From NCBI GenBank assembly GCA_036227345.1, contig CP109468.1, forward strand, positions 744,001-808,000: a stretch of DNA of 64,000 bases, in the 5' to 3' direction. The translations under genes were made by a program, and so were the position numbers. Below, in pieces: positions 16,288 to 24,109 of this stretch. The notes under the pieces are model-generated. The model ran no database searches. It had not been told where the DNA came from and saw nothing but the letters and a program-made list of their open reading frames with translations. The stretch's first letter is position 1; each line of letters opens with the position of its first letter. This stretch comes from Streptomyces sp. NBC_01463. GTDB lineage: Bacteria > Actinomycetota > Actinomycetes > Streptomycetales > Streptomycetaceae.

Positions 16288-18462
16288 TCAGCGGTGGCCG
16301 TGTCCGCGTCCGTCGCCGGGGTGCTTCTCGTCCCGGCCGTGGTGGGCGTGTCCGGGACGCCTCGGGTAGGAGGTGTGACCGAGTTCGGCCGCGGTGCGGG
16401 TCACCTCGAAGAGGCGCTCGGCGTCGCGGTTGATCCAGGTGGCCGTGAGGGTCGGCATGTCGAGCGTCGTGTCGGCGACCAGCTTGAGGAAGACGTGCGG
16501 CTCGACGGCGCTGTGCACCAGGTAGGGGCTGGGCACGTTGAGGCTCGGGATGGTGCTGTCGTGCAGGGGGCTGACGATGAACTGCCACAGGTCGTAGCCG
16601 ACCCGGGGGCCGTAGCTCAGGGCGCGGGAGACGTGGATGTCGCCGCCGATCAGGAAGCAGCCCGGGATCTTCTCCGCGGCGATGAAGTCGTAGATCGCGT
16701 CCCGCTCGTAGGAGTAGGTGGCCCAGTCGTCCTTCTCGGCGTTCTGCTTGTCGTCCCAGATCATGCCGGTGGCGATGGCCTTGAAGGGGGCCGTGCTCCG
16801 GCTCAGCCGCTCGCGGAGCCAGTCCCACTGCACCGTGCCCAGACAGGTCACCTGGGTGCTGTCGGCCCAGCTCGGTGCGGTACGGCTGAACCAGCGCGGG
16901 TCCAGCAGGAAGACCTCGATCGGGCCCCGGCGGAAGGATGTATAGACACCCTCGCCGTCCGTTCGCTGCGTGAGGATCTTCCCGTCGGCCGTCTGCCCGA
17001 AGGAGGGGTTGGCGCGGTAGTTGACGAAGGCGGTGCGGTTCTGGCGCTTGCTCTTGTAGTCACCGTGGAAGTCGTTGCCGCCGAAGTCGTGGTCGTCCCA
17101 GGTGGCCCAGACCGGCATGGAGGACACCAGCCGGGAGATCTCCGGCTGCACCAGGAACGTGCGGTGCTTCCGGCGGGCCACCTCCAGGTCGGAGCTGTCG
17201 ACGTACGGGGTGTCGCCGAGCATGACGAAGCTGTCGCAGCCCTCGTCCATGATCGCCGTCCATACGTGGTCGGGGACCGACGGGCCGCACGAACCCATGC
17301 CCATGGTGACCACGGAGGGCCTGTCCGGGTCGGGCGCGGTGGTGAAGGAGCCGGTCATCGGCGTGAACCCGGCCGCTTCCCTGACCGGGGTGAGGGTGAA
17401 CTCGTACGCCGTGTCCGGTGCCAGCCCCCGCAGTTGGGCGATCAGCGTGTTGTCGTTGCCGGGGTCGACAGCGGTGGTGACGGTGCGCCAGGCCCTGTTC
17501 CCCTTCCCTCCCAGCTGCCGGTAGGCGCAGTTCCAGCGGGAGTAGAGGGAGGGGTCGAGGCCGGGGCGGGCCCAGATACGGGCGTTGCCGGGTTCGGTGT
17601 GTCCCACCATCGGCCCGACGGGCTGCTCGGGCGGCATCGGCGTCGGCACCACGGCGGGCGCCGAGCCGGTGCGCACCGACGCGACGTAGCCGGCCAGCGC
17701 GGTGAAGAACGCCTCGCTGTCCGCCACCGCGTCGGGCGGCTGCACCACCGCGCCCGCACTGTTGCGGATCTTGTCCACGGTCAGGCTGGTCACGAGGAAC
17801 CGGCCCGCCCCGAACTGGCCCTCCAGCAGGGCGGGCGGGAACCCGGAGGCGGAACAGGCCATCAGGACCCGCATCGAACTCCACCGCTGGACCGTCTCGT
17901 AGCTGACCCGGGGACTGGCGTTCCGGCCGGTGAACAGCCGGCCGTTGCTGACGCGCAGCCCCTTGACGAGCGGGTGGCCGGCGTCGACCGGGTGGATCGT
18001 GTCGTAGTCGGCGTCGGTGCGCACGGCCGACACACCACTGGGCAGATAGGCGACTGCGGCGCCGTACTGGTCGGACTGCGCCAGGTCCAGCACCACCCGG
18101 TGGCCGGCGACGAACCGGCGCAGGGAGTCGGCCTGTTCGGCGACGTAGTCGAGGTAGTCGTCGCTGTTGTTCGTGAAGGTGCCGAACGCGATCAGGTCGA
18201 CGGGCCGCGGCTGCTCGTCGGCCGGGAGCGTCAGGTCGAGCGGCACGACCTCGAAGCCCGCGGTCCGCAGGAGTTCCGCCAGTCCCAGGGCCTTGGTCCA
18301 GGGGTCTTCGTACTCCAGGACGGCGGCACGCAGCGGAGCGGGTTCGTCGGCTGCGCGCGGCGCGGCGCCCGCGGCGGATGCCGGTCCGGCGACCCCGACC
18401 GTGAGAGCCGCGGCGACACCGCCCGTCAGTATCTTCCGTCTGTCCAGACCGTTGTCCGGCAT
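16288..18462 (-). CDS. Tat-exported PhoD-like alkaline phosphatase with an extra N-terminal domain
   Basis: 724 residues from ATG 18462, ribosome site AAGGAGACACAC. Tat signal: LDRRKILTGG with cleavage near AGPASAAGA. Residues about 50-260 form a GATase/ThuA-like alpha/beta domain (RAAVLEYEDPWTKALGLAELL) not found in standard PhoD. Then come the PhoD beta-sandwich (about 295-400) and the metallophosphatase domain (about 410-690) with MGSCGPS, MLGDTPYVD, WATWDDHDFGGND and GGDIHVS. The C-terminus is His-rich. PhoD enzymes release phosphate from phosphodiesters and monoesters outside the cell, with Fe and Ca cofactors. It shares an operator with phnD, so it probably belongs to the same regulon. 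Confidence 0.86.
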   Translation of the reverse strand: MPDNGLDRRKILTGGVAAALTVGVAGPASAAGAAPRAADEPAPLRAAVLEYEDPWTKALGLAELLRTAGFEVVPLDLTLPADEQPRPVDLIAFGTFTNNSDDYLDYVAEQADSLRRFVAGHRVVLDLAQSDQYGAAVAYLPSGVSAVRTDADYDTIHPVDAGHPLVKGLRVSNGRLFTGRNASPRVSYETVQRWSSMRVLMACSASGFPPALLEGQFGAGRFLVTSLTVDKIRNSAGAVVQPPDAVADSEAFFTALAGYVASVRTGSAPAVVPTPMPPEQPVGPMVGHTEPGNARIWARPGLDPSLYSRWNCAYRQLGGKGNRAWRTVTTAVDPGNDNTLIAQLRGLAPDTAYEFTLTPVREAAGFTPMTGSFTTAPDPDRPSVVTMGMGSCGPSVPDHVWTAIMDEGCDSFVMLGDTPYVDSSDLEVARRKHRTFLVQPEISRLVSSMPVWATWDDHDFGGNDFHGDYKSKRQNRTAFVNYRANPSFGQTADGKILTQRTDGEGVYTSFRRGPIEVFLLDPRWFSRTAPSWADSTQVTCLGTVQWDWLRERLSRSTAPFKAIATGMIWDDKQNAEKDDWATYSYERDAIYDFIAAEKIPGCFLIGGDIHVSRALSYGPRVGYDLWQFIVSPLHDSTIPSLNVPSPYLVHSAVEPHVFLKLVADTTLDMPTLTATWINRDAERLFEVTRTAAELGHTSYPRRPGHAHHGRDEKHPGDGRGHGHR

Positions 18463-18868
18463 GTGTGTCTCCTTCGGAAAGCAGGCGCCCCGTATCCGCC
18501 CTGCGCGGATGCGGGACCGAGGGGTGGGCGCCCGTTTCGGCGCCTGTGCCGCAGACGCTGGCAGAGTGAGCAACAAGGGGCAATAGCTTGTATCGACAAG
18601 TCATTCGGAGTTCATGGGCCCGTCGACGCGCCGCGCCCTGTTCACCCGCGCCCGGGAGCACGCGTTCCGTGATGGGCGGGGAGCGGTGCGAGGGTGAACG
18701 GGGGGTTGGCGAGGCGGTAGTTGTGCACCCGGGCGGCCCCGAACTGCGAGGCGCCCGCCCGCCGGGCCCGTGACGGATCGACAGCGGTCACCCCGGGCGC
18801 CCGAGCGCCCGCACCACCGGCCGAGGCGGGGCCGGAGGTACAGGACCGCGACCTGTAGGGTCAAGTGC
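18463..18868. other. Divergent control region between phoD-like and GntR genes (406 bp)
   Basis: No credible coding region. It holds the palindromic operator at 18587-18600, the phoD-like leader, and at 18852-18865 a degenerate copy of the operator (CCTGTAGGGTCAAG, 10 of 14 bases) directly before the GntR start. The rest is GC-rich without a clear -10 or -35. Confidence 0.6.
18587..18600. promoter_or_regulatory. Candidate GntR/PhnF-type operator upstream of the phoD-like gene
   Basis: CTTGT-ATCG-ACAAG, a perfect palindrome in the arms, 125 bp upstream of the phoD-like ATG and 269 bp from the GntR ATG. The 12-mer CTTGTATCGACA is repeated upstream of phnD. Confidence 0.7.
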
Positions 18869-19597
18869 ATGGCCACCCCTCTGCACCGGACGATCGCAGC
18901 CGAACTCCGCCAGCGGATTCGTTCCGGGAACCTCGCGGTCGGTGGGTCGCTGCCGTCCGAGTCCCAGCTCTGCGAGGAGTTCTCGGCGTCACGAGGACCG
19001 GTCAGGCAGGCCCTCGCGGCCTTGCGCGACGAGGGGGTCATCGGCGGCGGGCAGGGCAAGCGGGCCGTGGTGCTGGACACCGTTCCCACCCAGCCGTTCG
19101 AGTCGTTCCTGTCCTTCACCCGCCGTGCGGAACTGACCGGCTACTCCCCCGGCCAGAGACTTCAGGAGATCGCGCTGCGCCGCCCCGAACCGGAGATCGC
19201 CGCGGCTCTCCAGATCAATCCGGACGACCTCGCGGTCCAGCTCGTCAGGCTGCGTCTGCTCGACGGACGCCCGGCCATGCTGGAACGCATGACGTACGTC
19301 GAGTCGGTGGGCCGCCCGTTGATCTCCGCGGACCTGGACGCCGGTTCCATCTACGCCCTGCTCACCGAGCAGGGCGTGGATCTGCACTCGGCCCGGCACA
19401 CGTTCGATGCCGTCCCCGCCAACACCCTTGACGCGGAGTTGCTGGACGTCCCCGAGGGCTTCCCGCTGCTCAGGGAGCGGCGCCTCACGACGGACTCCCA
19501 GGGCACTCCCGTCGAATGGTCCGAGGACCGCTACCGCTCGGACACCGCGACCGTGACGGTCACCAACACGCGCAGCTCCCGCACCGCCATGCTGTGA
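18869..19597 (+). CDS. GntR-family regulator with UTRA domain (HutC/PhnF subfamily)
   Basis: 242 residues from ATG 18869 (MATPLHRTIAAELRQRI); AGGG lies upstream, and the frame extending to 18770 reads as non-protein. Winged helix: residues 1-68 (LPSESQLCEEFSASRGPVRQALAALRDEGVI). UTRA effector domain: about 90-235. HutC-type regulators near phosphonate genes are usually PhnF-like repressors sensing phosphonates or phosphate. It is divergent from the phoD-like gene and next to the phn operon, and paired TTGTATCGACA palindromes lie before both. It is therefore the best candidate regulator of both units. Confidence 0.85.
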   Translation: MATPLHRTIAAELRQRIRSGNLAVGGSLPSESQLCEEFSASRGPVRQALAALRDEGVIGGGQGKRAVVLDTVPTQPFESFLSFTRRAELTGYSPGQRLQEIALRRPEPEIAAALQINPDDLAVQLVRLRLLDGRPAMLERMTYVESVGRPLISADLDAGSIYALLTEQGVDLHSARHTFDAVPANTLDAELLDVPEGFPLLRERRLTTDSQGTPVEWSEDRYRSDTATVTVTNTRSSRTAML

Positions 19598-19635
19598 ACA
19601 CGGCCTGCGCCTGAAGGAGCTCGCTCGCCGTGCTG

Positions 19636-20514
19636 TCAGAGTTCGGCGTCGCCCCACTCCTGGACGGCCACCTCGTCGCCGACCGACAGCTTCCCCGTCC
19701 GCAGCACGGCGAACTTCGCGCCGAACACCACGCCCCCGCTCGCCGCCCGGCGGTAGTCCGCGAGCGTGCGCAGGGGTTCCGGCCCCTGCCGCGCCCCGGC
19801 CTCCTGCTCGACCAGAGTGACCGCACAGCGCACCGCGAGCTTGGCATAGCCCAGCCGGGTCCCGCCGATGGTCATACGGCGTGCGCGGTCCTCGGCGTGC
19901 GGTGCGGCCGCCCAGTCTCCGCCGTCGCTGTCATGACCGTGGCCGTGGCGGGTGTCGACGACGATGTTCGGACGGAAGCGGTTCATCGACAGGGGCGGGG
20001 CGCCACGCTCGGCCATCCGCTGGTTGAGGAGGGTGAGGGAGGCGCGGGACAGCAGGTGCACGGCGTTGCTGTCGGCATAGCCGGAGGTGCCAGGGGTCAG
20101 CCCGTCGGTGACCCGGTCGTGCTCCGGCGGGACGCGGACCAGACGGCTGGGCGCGCCGAGGACCTCCGAGAGCCAGGCGGCGGCGTCGTCCCCCTGGTCG
20201 ATCCCCTGGAAGGCGGTGCCGAACAGTTCGACGTCGCGGCGCGGTGCGGACGTGGTCACGTCGAGGCGCACCGTGCCGTAACGGCCGGCTTCTTCGGCCG
20301 AGTTGAGCTCCAGCCGAGTGCCGTCGGCGCTGATGGCGGGCCGGATCAGGGCGAGGCGGGGGTGGCGGCGCTGGGTGCGGAAGATCCCGTCCTCGCTGAT
20401 GACCATGAAGCTTCGGTCGTGCGCGAGGCCCGCCGGTGTGAGGAGCGCATCGCTCATCGACGTACCGGCGCATCCCTTGATGGGGTAACAGATCAGCTCC
20501 ATGACGTCGGCCAT
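19636..20514 (-). CDS. MOSC-domain protein (YcbX/mARC-like molybdenum-cofactor-binding oxidoreductase)
   Basis: 292 residues from ATG 20514, ribosome site AAGGAGGCGGCAC. The N-terminal beta-barrel (residues about 4-110; ELICYPIKGCAG) and the MOSC domain (about 130-290) are in the usual order. The conserved cysteine that ligates molybdenum is in AVRCAVTLVEQE, and FRPNIVVD is present. YcbX-type proteins reduce N-hydroxylated compounds. No ferredoxin domain is fused, so an outside electron donor is needed. It is convergent with the GntR gene and apparently monocistronic. Confidence 0.85.
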   Translation of the reverse strand: MADVMELICYPIKGCAGTSMSDALLTPAGLAHDRSFMVISEDGIFRTQRRHPRLALIRPAISADGTRLELNSAEEAGRYGTVRLDVTTSAPRRDVELFGTAFQGIDQGDDAAAWLSEVLGAPSRLVRVPPEHDRVTDGLTPGTSGYADSNAVHLLSRASLTLLNQRMAERGAPPLSMNRFRPNIVVDTRHGHGHDSDGGDWAAAPHAEDRARRMTIGGTRLGYAKLAVRCAVTLVEQEAGARQGPEPLRTLADYRRAASGGVVFGAKFAVLRTGKLSVGDEVAVQEWGDAEL

Positions 20515-20640
20515 GTGCCGCCTCCTTCGATCGACGGCCAATGTAGAACGTCAGCCTTGATGAGGTGATGCCATCGGCCCGCGGGCCACGCAACCACCTC
20601 GTCGATCATCCCACCCGTGGTCAGCGGCCACGGGCATCCC

Positions 20641-21027
20641 TCACCGGTGCGGAATGAGGCAGAACTCGTTCCCCTCGGGGTCCGCCAGGACGCAGTGCTC
20701 CGCATGGCGGGCCAGGACCACGGCGCCGATCGCGACGAGCCTGCTGACCTCGGCCGCCATGTCGGCGGAACGCAGGTCCAGGTGCAGGCGGTTCTTCGCA
20801 CGCTTGCGTTCCGGCACCAGCTGGCACCAGACCCGGGGGCCACCGTCCTTTGGCTCGATGAGAACGGTTGGATCGTCCTCCGGACCGAAGACCCCCTGCG
20901 CGCGTAGGCGTGCGAGTTCCGCGTCGTCGTACGGGGCGATGGCGTATCCGTCCAGTGCGGCCGCCCAGAAGCGGGCGACGGCGGCAGGGTGGCCGCAGTC
21001 GATGACGATGTCGTGGAGTTGCGCCAT
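20641..21027 (-). CDS. Small VOC/glyoxalase-like protein
   Basis: 128 residues from ATG 21027 (MAQLHDIVIDCGHPAAVARFW); a GTG at 21063 would add 12 residues and neither start has a strong ribosome site. It has the glyoxalase-like pattern: N-terminal CGHPAAVARFWAAAL, central NRLHLDLRSADMAAEV, C-terminal DPEGNEFCLI. Such proteins are common in Streptomyces and are often metal-independent or unassigned. A similar protein is encoded at 62275-62706. Specific function unknown. Confidence 0.8.
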   Translation of the reverse strand: MAQLHDIVIDCGHPAAVARFWAAALDGYAIAPYDDAELARLRAQGVFGPEDDPTVLIEPKDGGPRVWCQLVPERKRAKNRLHLDLRSADMAAEVSRLVAIGAVVLARHAEHCVLADPEGNEFCLIPHR

Positions 21028-21087
21028 GCGGCCATCATGCGGACCGGAAGATGCCGCCGTCACCTCGCACGGCGGTCGCGGGCCGGT

Positions 21088-21402
21088 TCATGGCCTCACG
21101 AAGGCGTGCCGTGGGGCGCCGCGCAGTCGGAACCAGAGGCGCGCCTTGAGCCGGGAGCGGTCACTGAGCACGGAATAGGGGACGGGCGTGCCCCCGGCGT
21201 CCAGGACCGCCTGCTGAAGACAGTCGCGCAGCTGCCACACGTCGACGGGGTCGGATGCGGAGTCCACGTCGAGCGTCTGCCGCAGCCGCACGGGCGTGAA
21301 GGCCAGGTCGGCGGCGACGTCGTGGGGCGCGAGCCCGGTCAGTGCGAGGTTCCGGGCGAACTCCTCGCCCGTACGGAGCCGCTCGGCGGCGTTCAGCGTC
21401 AA
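21088..21402 (-). CDS. DUF2316 family protein
   Basis: 104 residues from a TTG start at 21402, supported by AGAGGA five bases upstream; no ATG or GTG fits, and the in-frame extension toward 21696 runs backward through the neighbouring reductase and is not real. The segment TGEEFARNLALTGLAPHDVAADLAFTPVRLRQTL looks like a small helix-turn-helix-like fold, followed by DPVDVWQLRDCLQQAV, the hallmark of DUF2316. It lies 37 bp downstream of the aldo/keto reductase on the same strand, so it is probably cotranscribed and under the same TetR. The biochemical role is unknown. Confidence 0.8.
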   Translation of the reverse strand: MTLNAAERLRTGEEFARNLALTGLAPHDVAADLAFTPVRLRQTLDVDSASDPVDVWQLRDCLQQAVLDAGGTPVPYSVLSDRSRLKARLWFRLRGAPRHAFVRP

Positions 21403-21439
21403 GGAGGTCCTCTCTGTGTGGTGGCGCGGGTGAAGGGGA

Positions 21440-22375
21440 CTACGCGACCTCGATGTCGCCTGAGCGCGTGGGGACGGCGTCGAGTGCGGCGAGAGTGGCC
21501 GCGTCGAGGGTGATCGCTCCCGCTTCGGTGTTCGCCCGCAGGTGCTCGGGGTCGGCGGTGCCGGGGATGAGGAGCGTGTTCGGGGCGTGCTGGAGCAGCC
21601 AGGCCAGGCCGATCTGGGCGGGGGCGGCGCCCAGTGCCTGCGCGGCGGTGGCGACGGCGGGCTCCTCGGTGACCTTCGGCAGGCCCGCATAGGCACCGCC
21701 GAGCGGGAAGTACGGCACCCAGGCGATCCCCTCGGCGAGGCAGAGCCGCAGCATGTCCTCGTCCTCGCGCGACACCAGGCTGTAGGCGTTCTGTACGCAG
21801 GCGATGCCCACGGCGAGGGACCGGCGCAGTACGTCGACGGAGACGCTGCTGAGACCGATGGCGCCGATCTTTCCCTCGTCCCGCAGGTCGGCCATGACGG
21901 CGAGCTGGTCGTCGAGGTCGACGATCTGGTCGCCCTCGGGCCGCAGCCCGGGACCGTGGTCGGCGCGGCGCAGGTTGACGAGCGGGATCCGGTCGAGTCC
22001 GAGGCTCTTGAGGTTGTCCTCCACTCCTGCTCGCAGCTGTTCGGGCCGCTGGGCGAGGCGCAGCGGGACGGGACCGCCCTTGGCGGGTTCGGCGCCCACC
22101 TTGCTGACGACCAGGACGTCGTCCTCGGGGCGGAACGCCGCCGCGATCACCTCGTTGACGAAGCCGTCGCCGTAGAACTGGGCGGTGTCGACGTGATCCA
22201 TGCCGAGTTCGACGGCGCGGCGCAGCAGCGCGATCGCGGCCTCGCGATCCAGCCGCCGCAGCTGCATGGCGCCGTAGCCGATGCGGGAGACGGTGCGGCC
22301 CGCGAGCGCACCGGCTCCGCCGGCCCGTGCCGCTCCGGTGGCGGTGAGCTGGGGAGATCGAGCGGTGGACGTCAT
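21440..22375 (-). CDS. Aldo/keto reductase family oxidoreductase
   Basis: 311 residues. The TIM-barrel aldo/keto reductase pattern is complete: YGAMQL, Asp63 and Tyr68 (DTAQFYGD), Lys92 (SKVG), SSVS and the NADPH site near IPGT. The usual catalytic His is replaced by Arg136 (VNLRRAD). From memory this is seen in one bacterial subgroup, so it need not mean loss of activity. It is divergent from a TetR gene, with two 17-bp operators between them, and followed by DUF2316. It probably reduces a reactive carbonyl that is also sensed by the TetR protein. Substrate unknown. Confidence 0.86.
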   Translation of the reverse strand: MTSTARSPQLTATGAARAGGAGALAGRTVSRIGYGAMQLRRLDREAAIALLRRAVELGMDHVDTAQFYGDGFVNEVIAAAFRPEDDVLVVSKVGAEPAKGGPVPLRLAQRPEQLRAGVEDNLKSLGLDRIPLVNLRRADHGPGLRPEGDQIVDLDDQLAVMADLRDEGKIGAIGLSSVSVDVLRRSLAVGIACVQNAYSLVSREDEDMLRLCLAEGIAWVPYFPLGGAYAGLPKVTEEPAVATAAQALGAAPAQIGLAWLLQHAPNTLLIPGTADPEHLRANTEAGAITLDAATLAALDAVPTRSGDIEVA

Positions 22376-22407
22376 GGCGGTCTCGCTCTCATGAGACGAT
22401 GGAGGTA

Positions 22408-22424
22408 AACGGAGAGACTCCGTT
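22408..22424. promoter_or_regulatory. TetR operator, copy 1
   Basis: AACGGAG-AGA-CTCCGTT, a perfect 17-bp inverted repeat between the divergent aldo/keto reductase and TetR genes. A second copy with the same arm lies 36 bp further on. Confidence 0.75.
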
Positions 22425-22443
22425 ACTCACGACCGTAACACTA

Positions 22444-22460
22444 AACGGAGGGCCTCCGCT
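22444..22460. promoter_or_regulatory. TetR operator, copy 2
   Basis: AACGGAG-GGC-CTCCGCT, one mismatch in the arms, ending at the base before the TTG start of the TetR gene. It includes that gene's ribosome site (GGAGG), so binding could block translation start as well as transcription. Confidence 0.7.
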
Positions 22461-23084
22461 TTGACCGCGTCAGACTCGCCAGTCCCCGACGGATCAGCGA
22501 AAGCGACCGGGCGCCCGGGCCGCGCGGATGCCCGGCGCAATCGTGAGCGGCTGCTCGAAGTCGCCCGCGACGCCTTCGCCGCGACCGGCGGCAAGGCGCC
22601 CCTCGACGCCATCGCCCGCGAGGCCGGCGTCGGGATCGGCACGCTCTACCGCCACTTCCCCACCCGCGAAGCGCTCGTCGAGGCCATCTACGCGGCCGAA
22701 CTCGACGCCGTCGTCACCAGCGCCCCCGCCCTGCTCTCCACGCTGCCGCCCGAGGCGGCGCTGCGTGCGTGGATGGACCGCTACGCGGCGTTCTTCGCGG
22801 CCAAACGCGGTATCTCCGACACCCTCCGCGCCGGCTGGGCCGCCGGCACCATCGCGACACCGGCCACCCGGGAGCGGCTCACCGCCGCAATCGCGGTGAT
22901 CCTCGACGCCGGGGCGCAGGCCGGATCGCTGCGGGCGGACGTCGAGCCGGACGAGGTCACGATGATGCTCCTCGGGGTGTTCCTGTCCACGACTGCCGTC
23001 AACAGCCCGGAGCTGGCGGGACGGCTGCTGGACCTCGTGGTGGATGCCCTGCGACCGGCAGCGGAAGGGCGGCCGCGGGCCTGA
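22461..23084 (+). CDS. TetR-family regulator of the aldo/keto reductase unit
   Basis: 207 residues from TTG 22461, with GGAGG upstream inside the second operator. Helix-turn-helix at residues about 25-70: RRNRERLLEVARDAFAATG, then AIAREAGVGIGTLYRHFPTREAL. The C-terminal ligand domain is typical of TetR repressors. Two operators in the shared promoter make autorepression and repression of the divergent reductase likely. Confidence 0.88.
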   Translation: MTASDSPVPDGSAKATGRPGRADARRNRERLLEVARDAFAATGGKAPLDAIAREAGVGIGTLYRHFPTREALVEAIYAAELDAVVTSAPALLSTLPPEAALRAWMDRYAAFFAAKRGISDTLRAGWAAGTIATPATRERLTAAIAVILDAGAQAGSLRADVEPDEVTMMLLGVFLSTTAVNSPELAGRLLDLVVDALRPAAEGRPRA

Positions 23085-23211
23085 CGTACACCGCGGCCGC
23101 CCTGTGGGCGGGGCTGGACCCGTGTCGCCGGGAAGATCAACTGTTCATCGAGTTATCGGCCTGAACCGGCAGGGTGCGAGAGGAAACGCTGCGTTTCGAA
23201 CGGGGAGCCTG

Positions 23212-24102
23212 GTGGAGCGCTACGAGATCGAGACCTTCCTCACGCTGGCGGACGAACTGCATTTCGCGCGGACCGCCGAGCGGTTGCGGGTCTCCCCCGG
23301 CCGGGTCAGCCAGACGATCAAGGCGCTTGAGCGGCAGATCGGTGGCGCGTTGTTCGAGCGCAGCAGCCGCCGTGTCGCCCTCACCGCTGTCGGCCGTCAG
23401 CTCCGTGACGATCTGCTGCCCGCGCACGAGCAGATCCAGCGAGCCGTGGCGAATGCCCGGGACGCCTGCGCGCAGGTCAGCGGCGTGCTGGGTATCGGCT
23501 TCACCGCTCCGTGGACCGGGGAGCTCCTCGTACACGCCGGGGACGTCTTCGCCTCCCGTTACCCGCGCTGCGCGGTCGAGTTGTCGAACATGACCTACAA
23601 CGACGCCGTAGCGGCGCTGCGGGAGAAACAGGTGGATCTGCTGATCGCCGAACCCCCCGTCGAGGAGCCCGACGTCGTCGTCGGTCCGGTGTTGCTTTCC
23701 GAGCGCCGGGCCCTGGTGGTGTCCACCGCCCATCGTCTGGCGAAGCGGGAGACGGCGTCGCTTGAAGATCTTGCTCTGCTGCCCCTGGTCACGGCCGCGG
23801 GGGTGTCACAGGCGTGGCGCCAGGAGTTCTACCCCTGCCGGACGCCCAGCGGCCGACGCGTCGTGCAGGGCCCGACGGCGCGCGGCTGGGAAGGCGTGCT
23901 GTCGCTCGTGGGCGCGGGCAAGGGGGCCACTGTGGCGGCGGCCAGAGCCGGGACGTACCACGCCCGGCCCGGCATCGCCTACGTGCCGTTCGTTGACGCG
24001 GGTCCCGTCGAGTACGCGTTGATGTGGCGCGACGAGACCAGATCAGCCGGGTTGCAGGCCGTCATCCGCACCATCCTCGACTGCGCCCCCGCACCGCACT
24101 GA
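23212..24102 (+). CDS. LysR-family transcriptional regulator
   Basis: 296 residues from GTG 23212, with GGGGAG five bases upstream. Upstream in-frame sequence overlaps the TetR gene end and is not protein-like. Helix-turn-helix: residues 1-60 (YEIETFLTLADELHFARTAERLRVSPGRVSQTIKALE). Effector domain: about 90-290. It is convergent, by 7 bp, with a three-gene hydrolase/NTF2/MFS operon whose promoter carries a LysR-type box at 27003-27027, so it is the likely regulator. Confidence 0.87.
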   Translation: MERYEIETFLTLADELHFARTAERLRVSPGRVSQTIKALERQIGGALFERSSRRVALTAVGRQLRDDLLPAHEQIQRAVANARDACAQVSGVLGIGFTAPWTGELLVHAGDVFASRYPRCAVELSNMTYNDAVAALREKQVDLLIAEPPVEEPDVVVGPVLLSERRALVVSTAHRLAKRETASLEDLALLPLVTAAGVSQAWRQEFYPCRTPSGRRVVQGPTARGWEGVLSLVGAGKGATVAAARAGTYHARPGIAYVPFVDAGPVEYALMWRDETRSAGLQAVIRTILDCAPAPH

Positions 24103-24109
24103 CCTGCTC

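Noticed and set aside
21403..21696. N-terminal extension of the DUF2316 frame
   Set aside because: The extension lies inside the aldo/keto reductase in another frame; a TTG start with AGAGGA at 21402 fits the family length.
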